A stretch of DNA of 64,000 nucleotides, taken from contig SMMW01000151.1 of NCBI GenBank assembly GCA_004794655.1, forward strand, positions 62,001-126,000. The letters run 5' to 3'. Origin of the DNA: Marisa cornuarietis. Its lineage: Eukaryota; Mollusca; Gastropoda; Architaenioglossa; Ampullariidae. The position numbers were made by a program, and so were the translations under genes. The notes below the pieces were generated by a model. The model was not told the DNA's origin. It did no database searches and saw nothing but the letters and a program-made list of their open reading frames with translations. This document shows, in pieces, positions 1-11,200 of the stretch; within the stretch, counting starts at the first letter, position 1, and every line of letters begins with the position of its first letter.

Positions 1-96
1 GTGCACTAGAAATGTAAAAACAGTCTACTCTACAGTCATACATTATGGTACATGTATTTTTTTTTTGTAGGCTTCATGGCAAAGAGGTGCACTTAC

Positions 97-277
97 TTTT
101 CTCATTTTCTCCACTTATATAGCCAAAGAGGCGCATGAATGCTTGGTACACCGCAGTGTCGTAACTCAAGCCAGCAACATTACTTGATACCCAGCGAGTC
201 GGCATATATTCCCTCAGTTCGTATCCCTTGTAAAAGAAAATGAAAGTGTTTTTCCCATTCACAAAAGCTGCCACCAA
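97..277 (-). CDS. SOUL gene coding exon 3 (domain core)
   Basis: Acceptor CAACAG at 278-280, donor AAAA|GTAAGT; 181 nt. An upstream AG (TTCAG) would break the frame, and the chosen acceptor keeps phase 0. It carries the YELREY, RWVSS and AFMRLFGYISGENEK motifs. Confidence 0.85.
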
Positions 278-1464
278 CTGTTGTACTGAAGGTGATGGTA
301 ACCAAATGTAAGACAGTAATAGAAACATAGAGTCATATCACCCAAAGTTCTGGCTAAGTCTTTGCTAAATGAAGTTTAGCAACTACACGACTTGATTATT
401 GGCGCATTTATTCATATTTTGGTTGTTAACATAATATTACACTTTCACACATGTATAAGTGTGCTAAGCCAGTACTAAAAGCAATATAACCTTTTTAGAT
501 AAACATAACTCACACGAGGGGATTCCTGTTACATGTGTATTTTCATGTACTTTTTGAGAAGCAAAAACTTACAAGTTTGTCATATTTCTAAATATAATAT
601 GATATAAACAATATAAAATTACACACACAGGCAAAAAGATTCTTACTGTCTCATTGTTGACAATCGTGAATTCTGGGCAGTCAAGATCACGGCAAAAAGC
701 AGGTCGCTTATGTAGTAAGCCTGTTGGGTCATTGGCTTTCATCCTGCCTTGATTGAAGCTAAAAATGCAGAAATCAAATATATATAATTATAAGCCATAT
801 AATTAAGGCAGAAATGTTGCTACAAATAAAGTGTACAATAAAAAATCCACTAATGAAAATGCATGGGTCACAGCATCTTGATATGATTTTCTTCTACTCC
901 AGTGTTTACAGCTACTGCTCTAATGTATTGTGATGCACAGCTATCAAATATTACTATACAAAACATCTATTGATGGGAATAGTGATAATAAATTTCAATA
1001 TTGTTTTTTGTACTTCATTATTTATCTTGTTTACTGATCATGCAATCTATTTCTTGTATAAGAACGTCTTCTCTGTTTTATGAGTTTTGCTAAAGTGTTC
1101 TATTCTACAGACTATGGAATATAGTAACATGTAATATAATTTGATAATATAGGTGTATTACAGATCAAGTTGGAATAATATTGCAAACATCGAAAACTCA
1201 AGCATAAAATGCTGTTGATTTACATGTTTAGAAAGGATTATTTCTGATGAACCTGATAAAATAAAATGATCATGAATTACTAAAAAAAAAAAAAAAGGAA
1301 GAGATATATATATATAGTTTTCACTGACGCTTAAGAATGTCTTACACTTACTGCAAAACGTTTAACTGCTTGTCATTCTTTTGTCCTGTGGAGAGTCCAA
1401 AAGTTTCTAATGCCATTAGGTAAGCAACTGCTAACAGCAGGGACCAAAAGCTCTTAGTGCTCAT
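97..1464 (-). CDS. SOUL/heme-binding-protein (HEBP2-like) gene, 5' part, three coding exons
   Basis: Coding exons on the minus strand are 1352-1464, 647-758 and 97-277; phases are compatible (2, then 0, then 1) and all junctions are GT-AG. The first 134 codons are visible and the gene continues off the left edge. The ATG at 1464 opens a hydrophobic signal peptide (MSTKSFWSLLLAVAYLMAL), so the product is probably secreted or lumenal. Exon 2 gives CRDLDCPEFTIV. Exon 3 gives YELREYMPTRWVSSNVAG, then YQAFMRLFGYISGENEK, which matches the SOUL-domain pattern (CPEF, YEVREYPPAKWVST, AFMRLFNYIQGENE). SOUL proteins bind heme or related tetrapyrroles. The remaining part of the domain, including the expected MTAPV segment, is not in the window. 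A CAG just before the ATG suggests a 5' UTR intron. I am sure of the family and less sure which heme-binding-protein subtype this is. Confidence 0.85.
647..758 (-). CDS. SOUL gene coding exon 2
   Basis: Acceptor TTTTTAG, donor ACA|GTAAGA; 112 nt, entering with one nt of a split His codon and leaving in phase 0. It encodes the RPAFCRDLDCPEFTIV segment that starts the SOUL domain. Confidence 0.85.
1352..1464 (-). CDS. SOUL gene coding exon 1 (signal peptide)
   Basis: Start codon at 1464; 37 codons plus 2 nt. The donor is GCA|GTAAGTG. The segment encodes a short basic/polar N-terminus, a hydrophobic core (LLLAVAYLMAL) and a polar stretch, which is a typical signal peptide. Confidence 0.8.
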
Positions 1465-1581
1465 CCTGCAAACACGTACGTACACACAGACACGTATATG
1501 AGATAACTAACTGGTTTTTTTTTTTAGTTTAAGTGACAAATTTTATGAGGCACAATTTATTGTAAATAAAAGCACCGTTAC

Positions 1582-1650
1582 CTTCTGTCCAAGCAGCGTG
1601 CCTCACTTCAGCAACTGAAACAGCTAGACTTGTATAAGACTTGTCCTACA
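1582..1650 (-). other. Possible 5' UTR exon of the SOUL gene
   Basis: A good donor (AGAAG|GTAACG) reads on the minus strand at about 1582, and the coding exon is preceded by TTTGCAG|G directly before its ATG. Together these suggest a short noncoding first exon. The upstream limit is not visible and the end given is approximate. Confidence 0.35.
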
Positions 1651-1667
1651 TTTCTTCTTTGCGCGTA

Positions 1668-2578
1668 TACCGTATTTTCCCCAAAATAAGACATAACCCG
1701 AAAATACTCCCTACTCCCTATAACTGGGGTGGCCACAGTACGGCCTGCGGACGTCTTTGGACCGGCCCTTCTGCCAAAATGTGAAGTGCACTTGTTTTCA
1801 TTTTTTTATTCAGCCTACAGATTAATTTGATTGAAATTTAATTTATCAAGTACAATTAAAGTGTTCAAAAACGGCAGTCCGCAATGTTCTAACACAGACA
1901 ATTAAGGTACAAATTAAAGACAAATAACACAGCTGACTTGCTGATGGAGTCATTAGAGAGCATCAGGGGAGGCTGTTTTATTGTAAGCGAATTCAAACAG
2001 CTTCACTTTACGCAATAAATTTGGTAAGTAAACACCATTATGTATTCATTTATGTTGTCCATTCCGTTATTATGAGCTGTGGGTTTTCGGTATTTTACCA
2101 GCCCGCCACATAGCTTAGTATTTTGAGACCGGCCTGCAAAAAGAAAACTTTGTCCACTCCTGCCCTAGATTGATTTTTCAGGATGCTCGTGGTTGTCCTA
2201 CCCAAAACATAAGCCCATTTAAGATTGTCAGCCAGACTGACTGATTTAAATTTGTCCGTCAAACACACGACGGATGTATTGAATTTTAAAGTAAATATAT
2301 TAATACATAAATAAATAACTTTACTCGAATGCTTAAAATAAATGATAATATAAATTTTAATTAGGGATAAAGGGAAATAAAGTCGCAAGAATTTCTGGAC
2401 GGAATTCATGGTTTGGAAAGTCATAACAAAGTTCCGAAGAAGATGACATGACTGTGTTGGAATAAATGTAGACCTTTGTACATGAAGAAAAGACATCCCC
2501 TGAAAGTAAGCCACAATTCCTCTCTTGGGGTAAAAATTTTAAATAAGATCCGGTCTTATTTGGGGGGAAAGTACGGTA
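1668..2578. mobile_element. Inverted-repeat DNA element carrying a nested hAT-like insertion
   Basis: The left end reads TACCGTATTTTCCCCAAAAT and the right end, reverse-complemented, reads TACCGTACTTTCCCCCCAAA, so the two ends form a terminal inverted repeat about 911 bp apart. Removing the nested element leaves roughly 460 bp of original sequence. It has no coding capacity. The flanking TA on each side fits a TA target duplication, but I cannot assign the superfamily. Confidence 0.6.
1724..2162. mobile_element. Nonautonomous hAT-like element nested in the previous element
   Basis: The ends are CTGGGGTGGCC and, on the other strand, CAGGAGTGGAC, which resemble hAT termini. The sequence just inside both ends is related (GGCCTGCGG / GCAGGCCGG). 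The flanks CCCTATAA (1716-1723) and CCCTAGAT (2163-2170) match at 6 of 8 positions, as expected of an aged 8-bp target-site duplication. No transposase frame survives. Confidence 0.6.
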
Positions 2579-5478
2579 CATTTTCAGTGCTGGCGGTAGT
2601 GTTTACATGGCTCGGCACATATTTGTAGGGATGAGAGATTATTATGTAACAGAACAACTAGCCTAAAAATTTTAATTAGATCAAAGTTTTGTATCTCCCA
2701 ATGATGCATGTAAACGATGATAGATACTCTAATAATAAACCGGTTTCTTGGATAATACTTCTATCTTTTAATGTCGTGTGTTTGGTGTGCGCCCGGGATC
2801 CTTTCCCCACTACAGCAGAATGAGCCCTGCCAGTGAGCAATATAGGTCATGTGCGGGAGCGTGAGAGTAAACTTAGCGTGACTAAGTAAATCAAATAAAG
2901 GACGTTTGTTAGTAAAGGGTGTTTCTTCGTTACACATGTTTTTTTTTGTCCAAGTGATCATTAATAATAATGATACAAAGCAACGCCTAAAATATCCACT
3001 TCCAGTGCACGAGTTCTCATCATGCAACTCGAGATCCCTTGAAGATATGTCAATATAAAGTTCTGACGTTAACGAAACGATTATTTGGATAGTGATTATG
3101 TACAGAAGGGGATAATGACATTTCAGTGCTAATGGGTGTTCATACATGATGATTTGGAGATAAGAAGTCTCGAAATGATGGTCGAGTGGTCAGTTCCAGT
3201 GAAATTTTGTTGCTGTAGAGCTTTTCACGTTCATGCACTACACTACTGATATAAAAAAAAACTAGGTCAATGTGGAGTAAATGAAGGAACAGAAAGATGG
3301 GCAACGATGAGGATGAAGTACATAAGAGAGAAGATCGAGATAGAGGAAACACGACAGTAACGACGATGAGCTAGCAAAAAGTAATCATCAAAGAGATATC
3401 GACAAGATAGTCTAATCCAGATATTAAAGGAGGGAGTGGGAGAGGAAACAGCTAGTAGCTGTTTAGGTTCATTGCACTTAGAAAATGTGTTTTAATTGTT
3501 TAAATTAGGATTACATAACGACATATAGTGGTCATTCTCAGTATTAATATTGTATCATATCATAATATTCGCACTCAAAAAATATTATGTTTGTATTCAT
3601 TATATGTTAACACTTAGTTCTGCTCATGACAGTTGGTAACTGTAGCTATGTCAATCACTTAATAATTTGTCTAACCTTTATTTTGCTAAATTAAAATGGC
3701 CTCGATCATTATTGTAAGGGAATTTTTAAAAACCTTCAAAACACTCTGGAAATATTTTCCTGAAAAAGGCTGTGTATTTATTATAATCATTATAGTGAAT
3801 TTACCTGCATTTTTCTGCCACATTTATTTTACATCTTAACATAGTCTTTATGTCAGTTTTTTGGTATAGTGGCATGCATTTTTTAAGAGTAATAGAATTA
3901 CTGAACATCCATGATTATGTGAATATTATAGGAATAAATGCTTAGTTTGCAGAATTTCTTTACTTATTAGGCATAGATTATAAAGGCTCCAGACAACCAA
4001 GAATTCCAGGGAAACACAGAGAATGTATTCTGCCAGCCGCTACCTCCAGCGGTTGCCCCAGGCAACGGATGACAGTGTTGCTGTTACCGGTATTCCAATG
4101 GTGTGTACCCTTCTTCTCGTGTGCAAGGACGGATCGGAAATCCTTGTCTCACACTTCAGATGTCACAGGCTGCAAGTGCCAGTAAGTAGTGCTGCATGTT
4201 TGTGTAATGGGCCTCCCTTCTGCAGACTTACTGGTTACAACTGTTAAAGTGCTCAGAGACGTTAGTCCGTGCTGGAGTAACAGCAAAAGGCCATGACTAC
4301 CACTCTAACCTAAACTTCATACCTCTACACCTCGCAACCCCCTGGAAACAATCTACCTTGGAATGACGCTATCGATATTCTCCTAACATTACTACAGCCT
4401 ATCGTGGTATACCCTGAAATACATAAGACCTACCCCTGTCCCTAGGCCTCGATTGATCAATCAGCACGACCTGCAACTGTTGGTGCCAACCGGTCTAGCT
4501 CCCCATTCACTATCAGTGTCCAGTTGATTGCAGTGACAACGAACCCTGTTGTCCAGCGCTAGGTATAATGACTTTACAATTAAATGGGCATAGCCTGACC
4601 TTCAGTCACTGCTGTTCTTTCCTTTTCTGGGAGATCCCTTGTAGCGATAATTGCAGTCTCCCTTCCAACCTAACCCCTGCACCAGGTCCACCCTGACATA
4701 AGCAGCCCAATTCCCAGGCTCAACTAATACTAGAGGAGATAAACAGTGAAACATTCTCGGCCCTTTTGTCCACCCGACAGCCTGGTACCCCCAAAGGGCA
4801 ATCGCTGTCCCTTTATAATTTCATTCGGGACTTGACCATTGTGTTCTGGCCTTGAACCTGGCTGGTTCATGACAATCGCTGTGGCCTTTGTGTACATATA
4901 TATGTTGTTTACATTCTTCCTCTTGTCAACACACTGAAATTTATTTTATGTGGATTCTGTATTAGCTAGATGAAGAGTGATGCTATGCAGCATGGTGGAT
5001 CCATGGTGAAGTTCATCTGCTACATCTGAAGACTGTATGTGCCATCCCTGGTGAAAATAAGAGAAGTGAGTATTGTTGCTGTTCAGTTTGATTACACTCT
5101 AAACCTACTTTAGGTTTTGTGTTTGAATAAATTATAATAGTTCTGTTATAAAAAGGATATTTGAGATATCCTGTAATCATTCTTTATCAGATACTGCACA
5201 CTCTGCTATCCTCCATCGGCTGTGTAGGATACCCTACATTTGTTTTGACCATGATGTCTTTCCCTCATGTATGCATGGCAAGCTTAACTCAAAGGGAAGT
5301 ATTTTAATGCATTGATAGAACTACTTTTGAACTGATTCTCTGCATGTCCCTTAACAACAACTGATTCTCATCCCAGCCAGAATGCGAAAAATGTTTATCA
5401 AGGGAGAGTATTGTAAATTTTTTTCATGTAGGAGTAAATAAGAAATAAATCATTCCCACAGACTTCTATGATCTCTAG
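2579..5478. other. Intergenic stretch, no recognised gene
   Basis: AT-rich sequence with no recognisable protein motif. Short open frames here (for example 4023-4247 on the plus strand) lack recognisable homology. Positions about 4260-4870 are visibly richer in C and A than their surroundings, which may mark an old unidentified insertion. Confidence 0.4.
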
Positions 5479-6070
5479 ATTTTCCTCGAGTTCGGCATCA
5501 AAGCAAGGGGAACTTCAACTACAGGCAGAAAGATCTCATGACCAGTAACCCATCATTTCTTATCATTGGTAGAAGTGGTGAGCTCATGCAGTGCAGATGG
5601 TTGCACCAACCGACAGACAAAAGATTCAGCATGTAATTATGTGTAAGTACGCATTTTGATGTTTTTTGCATATTTTATAAGTGAAAATTTAAACACTTGT
5701 CAAAATATTCTTGTGCATGTAATGATTCACTTCATCACACATGCTAGTTAATTTTGAAATTTTTTTTCAAGAAGGAATAATTTTTGTTTCAAATCCTGTC
5801 TTAAATATATATATTTAATTTAGTTACGTTTCATATGATGCAATGTTAACATTATGATATAATATAGTGTTAACATAGACATTTCAGGAGAAAGATAAAG
5901 CTTACAACAGTATAAAGTATTGAAGAATTTACATAGCAGAAGCTTAATGAGTTTATGTACACTAAATTAATGACTGGTTTTCAGAATACTGCCTGCTTAA
6001 AAAGTGCATTTAATCAAAGTGATTTTTTTTCACATGCAGAGGTGTGTTGACATTTTCAGATTACATTCAG

Positions 6071-6210
6071 GTCCATCACGGAGGGCTTTGTGGCTGAGAG
6101 CTTTAAAAAGGACTGGTCATGGAAATCAGCCTTGGGTAATCATGGCACATTGAAATTGTTTAAGGAGTCTGCAGTCCCATCAGTTTTTTTCATGGCAGAT
6201 GCCACTAAAG
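6071..6210 (+). pseudogene. Degenerate THAP-domain exon (C-terminal half of the domain)
   Basis: A 140-nt open segment is flanked by ACATTCAG and AAAG|GTAACT. It encodes GFVAESFKKDWSWKSALG, then KLFKESAVPSVF. This fits the end of a THAP zinc finger, where HF..ESF is followed by a basic stretch and the terminal AVPSIF-like box. THAP domains are C2CH DNA-binding modules found in transcription factors and P-element-type transposases. Here the positions of the Cys and His zinc ligands (C-S-x-H-F) read I-T-E-G-F, so both ligands are lost. A possible upstream piece at 5479-5636 (FPRVRHQSKGNF) resembles the N-terminal half but does not splice cleanly to this exon. I read it as a decayed gene or transposon remnant. 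Confidence 0.5.
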
Positions 6211-6625
6211 GTAACTGGACGCTATTTACTGATTATGTTTAAGCATCAAAGCAGTTTTTTTTTAGGTTTATCAGCATTGTGCAGACTTCTGATGGCAGAA
6301 TTTTTGCATTTATAAAATTATCGATGTGTTGGAAATACACACCTTCGCCCACTACACAAATACCATCCAATACTGGGGATGCCACCGTCCCTGATAGGCT
6401 GAATGAGCTTTACGGTTGATTTGACCAGGACAATACCACACCAGGGATAGCCACCACCCCTGCTTCTCCACTACCAGCTCCCTTTCTTACACATGAACAC
6501 AAGATGTGCAGCCTATTCTGCCGACAACACTGTAGGATATGCTTCCACACTCAGGCACTGTGTCAACCAGCTCTCCTCTGTCTTCACTAACATCCTGAAC
6601 ACATCCCTCCGGCTCTTTGTTGACC

Positions 6626-6640
6626 CCTGCTGTTTTAAGG
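6626..6640. repeat. Target-site duplication, left copy
   Basis: CCTGCTGTTTTAAGG, identical to 6812-6826, brackets the SINE. Confidence 0.85.
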
Positions 6641-6811
6641 GGTAGTCCGGTCGCACAACAGTTAGCGCCTGCCACCAGTACAGTGAAGGTTGGCTGTCCT
6701 GGGTTCAGCTCTTGTCTTGGGCAGTCTGTTCTTTTTCTGCATGTGGCATTTGTTTAGAGGGCTGTGATATAGCCTTAGTTACTGGCTCGGCGTAAAACAC
6801 TAGCTCCAATT
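6641..6811 (+). mobile_element. tRNA-derived SINE inserted in the LINE
   Basis: A roughly 170-bp body starts GGGTAGTCCGG and contains an A-box-like AACAGTTAGCGCC and a B-box-like GGGTTCAGCTC, as in tRNA-derived SINE heads. It ends in CGGCGTAAAACACTAG. It is flanked by a perfect 15-bp direct repeat, CCTGCTGTTTTAAGG (6626-6640 and 6812-6826). Removing it restores the LINE frame (DPCCFK running into VPVPKK). Confidence 0.8.
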
Positions 6812-6826
6812 CCTGCTGTTTTAAGG
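6812..6826. repeat. Target-site duplication, right copy
   Basis: A perfect 15-bp copy of 6626-6640 directly after the SINE tail. Confidence 0.85.
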
Positions 6827-8210
6827 CATGTGCCATCGTCCCTGTCCCAAAGAAGACCAGGATGACATCACCGAAAGATTACAGACTGGTGGCCTTGACT
6901 ACTGTTGTGATGAAAGCTCTGGAAAGACTGGTTCTCAGACATCTTTTACGGTCCCCCCAGACTGGACCCTCTTCAGTTTGCCTATCAGCCCAATCGGCCA
7001 GTGGATGATGCTGTCTCTCTGGCTCTTCACTTTATCCTCCAGCACTTCGAATCCCCTGACTCCTATGTTCTCCTCCCCTTTATAGACAACAACTTCCCCT
7101 TCAACACCACCATTTCCTTTTGGAAACTCTTTGATAAGCTCATAGTTTGATCTCTCCCAATCAATGTGCTTCTGGATCCTTGACTTTCTCTTGCTCCATC
7201 CCCAAAGAGTAGAAGTCAATGATCACCTCTCCAGCATCCTGGTGCTCAGCACAGGCACACCACAAGGTTGTGTCCTCTCTCCATTCCTATTCTGCCTTTT
7301 CACCAACAACTGTGTCTCAGCTCACGGATCAGTACGGATGCTGAAGTTTGCCTATGACAATAGGATGGCAGGTCTCATCTCGAATAACGATGAGTCTGTA
7401 TACTGCTAAGAAGTGCATCACATGGCAGCTTGGTGCAGCGATAATGGTCTGCAGCTCAGTTTGTCTAAAACCAAAGCCTCACACTCTCAACAGCAAAGCC
7501 ATTGAGCTGGTCAACCACTTTCGGTTTCTGGGTTCCATCACCTCCAATGACCTGAGCTGGTAAGTCATTGTGACTTCCACTATCAAGGAGACCCAGCAAC
7601 ATATTTACTTTCTCTGCCAACTGAAGAAATTTAGCATAAGATGGGACATTCTGATCTACTTTTATTGGGTGATGATCGAGAGTGTACTGATATTCTCTGT
7701 TATCATCTGGTATGGCAGTACCACCCAAAAACAAAAAGTCCTACTTGACTGGGTGCATGTAGCTAGCCAATGTATGGCTGTGACCTACCCCCTGTGGCCA
7801 CAATCTACACCCATTGCAGTCTGTGCAGGGCGTGCAAGATTGTGGCAGATGCTTTGTACCTGGCCAATGGCCTGTTCTGTCTCATGCCTTCTGGGGTCAG
7901 GTATAGACTCATCTGGGCCAGAACTTCCCAGTTGAGATATTGATTCTTTGCTGAAGTGATAGCCTTCCTGAACTCTGCCATAGCTCGTATCAGGACCAGT
8001 ACTAGTTGAATGTGTCCTTTTGGAGTCTTTGAGGCAGTGTCTGTGTGTGATAGAAAGGGAGTGTGGAAGAAAAAGCAAGCGAAGAAGAGGGGTGGTGTGT
8101 ATGTGCATATATATAGAATACAGCTGATTATTATTTTTGTTTTATTTCTTCCATCAAGTCATATTCTGAATGCAGTGTTATTTGGCCAATAAACAAATTC
8201 TTATTTAAAG

Positions 8211-11200
8211 TAAAATAGGGTGGTATAGTTAGAAATTATGAATGATCAGAAGAAACTTTAACAAAGAAAATGACAAAGATTTCATTTGCTGTGAATAAAG
8301 ATCATACACAATTGAAGTTAATAATTTGAAAAGAAAGAACACAGAATAGTTTATAGTGGTGAGGCAGCAGCCGAACAATACCAAAAAGGAGAATGAGCAA
8401 TGGTGGCTTTAGAGAGCATTCTGGAGGAAATATGCTCAGGAAATATTTTAACATCATTAGATGCAGATCACACAGTCATTTATTGATTGATAAGTAAATG
8501 TGCCAGTCAAGTTTTTAAATTGTGAAATGAGAAATTCTTGTTGTGGTTTACATTGTTCTATCAATAAATAATAAATAATAGTTCCTACAATTCTACTGGG
8601 GACAGGTGTGTGCGTTTGAGAGAAAAAGTGAGTCACTAGCATGCTAGTACTATTTTTTTCACAATGCATATTCATGTCAGTATATTTTTCAGACTAGCTG
8701 GCACTACTATGTGAAGGTACCATACAAAGGTAATTGGACTTTTATTTATGTCCCTGTCTCTAAGGAAGAAAGTTTTTGTTTTTAATGAAGACATTGTACC
8801 ACTTTACCATGTTCCCCCCCACCCAAACAAAAGTGCTGGAAAAACAATAAAATGTGAGCAAAATTAATACTGATTTGGTTTCAAATGATGATTTGAACTA
8901 AATGCACATATGCCAAGATTAAAATTTAAAAAAAATTCACCTAACTGAGAATTACTGAAAAATCTGATGTACAAAAAATTACTTTTAACAGCATACAAAA
9001 ATGTTCAGGGAACAAAACAATCTAAATTTTTTTATTTTTTTATTGTATAATTATTTTTAAATTTTCAGATGGCTTGAGGAAAAGGCCGAGACCTACCATT
9101 TACTCTTACTGTAGCATTATAGTTGATGGCATGACAATAAGAAAACACCTTTGAGCCTGATTCCTTAATAATGATTCACTTGTTACAGAGGTTATTGTGA
9201 TAATGTCTTACATGTAATCTAAAGTGTCATTGGCTTTTTTTTTCAAGTTAATGGCATATCTGCTGAGGTACAAGCACAGTTGCTGCTCTATCATGTATTT
9301 CTTCCTTTTATGGTGTTCTGGTATCAACATCAGCCTTGTTGAAGAAAGTATGAGACACAGATTACAAAGAATGTATTAACTATACACCAGCAAGGGCTGT
9401 TATTTATTGCATTTATTGTTCTGGGAATAAGGTGTCAATAATTAAATTTTATCAAAAAGCAGATTCTTTGTGAAAGAAACATTCATAATTTACAGTCAAT
9501 TTTCCCAGTGGTTTGACTGTAAAAGAAAAATACGCTACAGGTAACAGTACAAAGTTTGGCCATTCATTCCTTAATTTTTTTTTTTTTGCATATATGTGAC
9601 TGCATAAAATTTCATTAACTCTATTGACATTTCTTTTCCTTCTTCATTGATATAAAAGTTTTAGGTTTGAACGCTTACATACGTTTATTATTTTATTTTG
9701 TAACACTTGAAAACAGAATAAAAATGCATTGACAGTTCCAATACTTAAAGTAATAAGGAGTTGTTTTTTTAATTTTTCATTTATTTAAAGAACAATTTCT
9801 CTTAAGAACAATAAATAGTAAATGTGTGTCAGAGGGGGAGGGGGGAGGGAATCAAGTCTCTATTTATGGTAAATAAATGTACCTTTTATTTTATTCAATC
9901 CGAGTCCTATTCAAAACTTTCAAAAAGTTCAATAGGCCATTAATGCTTAGGAAAAGTTCACATACACAATCATGACCATGTTAGTTTTCCAGTGTTTTGA
10001 AGACTATGTCATCATAACTTTAAAAAAAGGTACTAAATAAGTAGAACCTTCTGTAACATGATACTTCTTTACATTAACTGATAGAGTACTTTTTAAAGTT
10101 AAGTTTGGAGTAATACGGCACTTGTACTGTTTTCTTAGTGCGACAAAGGGACTTGCAATTATACAATTCCAATTCTGTGAGAATAGTATTGCTTGTGGAA
10201 GATTTTATGCCACTAGACAGATCTACATTCACCTTAATTTCAGACATAAGAAAGTAGACTATTTTTAAAGTGTTTGTAATACTCTATGAACACTTTTGGT
10301 GTTTTGAAGCTTTCCTATACTACTCTATACCAAGATTAGAAATATGAAAGCAGGGAATGGCTTTTTTGCACACATGTCCTCATGCACTTTTCTTCAGACT
10401 TTTTGTTTTTGTTCTTTCTTTCTGTGATCTTTCTAAATTACTAAATGCTTTTTGTTGTAGTAACAATAAGTGAATGTTGAAATTTCTCATATAAATTTAT
10501 ACAGTTTGTGTATTTGAAAAGACTATTTCAAAGTATTTTTTCTTGTTAGTCTACAGAGATAGAGATCAAGAATGAAGAAGACTAAAAATACATGGATAAT
10601 ATTTTATTATAAATTAAACAAATTGTTACAAGCTGTTGTGTTCTTGTAGCTGTATTTTGACAGGGCATAGAGAGAAATTCTTTCATTGGAGGATTTCAGT
10701 TACAGATTCTGTATAGAATATTTTTTCTTTTTGTTTTGATACTGATTTCTTAAGTTTCTGGGAGATGCATACCTGTTAAGCACAAAATATTTGATAGGGC
10801 CTTTATGAGCAATTGCATGGGATAATATCTGGCATTAGCAGGTGCAGAAATGGAAAAAAAAACTTAAAAGAGTAAGGCATTGGGAAGTGGGTGGGGAAAG
10901 AGATGCCTCAAAGAGCATATAGCACAGTTCAGAACCCAATAAATTTACAGTCGGGGAGGCACAGAACCTCTTAACTACTAACAAGGGGAAGCTATTGACA
11001 TGTTTTTCATATTTTCTTTACGCTAATAGAGAAAATGTTTTGTCACCAATTACTGTGCAAGAGACAGTAGCCCTTAAAACTTCATTTCATCCAACCAATG
11101 AAAAAACAACAGAGCAGTATTGGTCATGGTTGTGCTTTTGTTCTTCCATTGTTTTCCACTCTGTTACACATGATGTTTTAGCATTGGTTAAGATGGTTAC

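Larger units (their letters stand above)
6500..8210 (+). mobile_element. Dead Rex1/CR1-type LINE (reverse transcriptase remnant)
   Basis: Frame-shifted pieces match the reverse-transcriptase region of Rex1/CR1-like LINEs in order: TLRHCVNQLSSVFTNILN, VPVPKKTRMTSPKDYRLVAL, then WILDFLLLHPQ, STGTPQGCVLSPFLFCL and FRFLGSIT. After these come a C-terminal LPSG segment near 7885 and a 3' end with AATAAA near 8189. The catalytic motif expected as FADD reads FAYDN (about 7350), and there are many stops and frameshifts, so it is inactive. A SINE interrupts it at 6641-6811. Confidence 0.8.
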
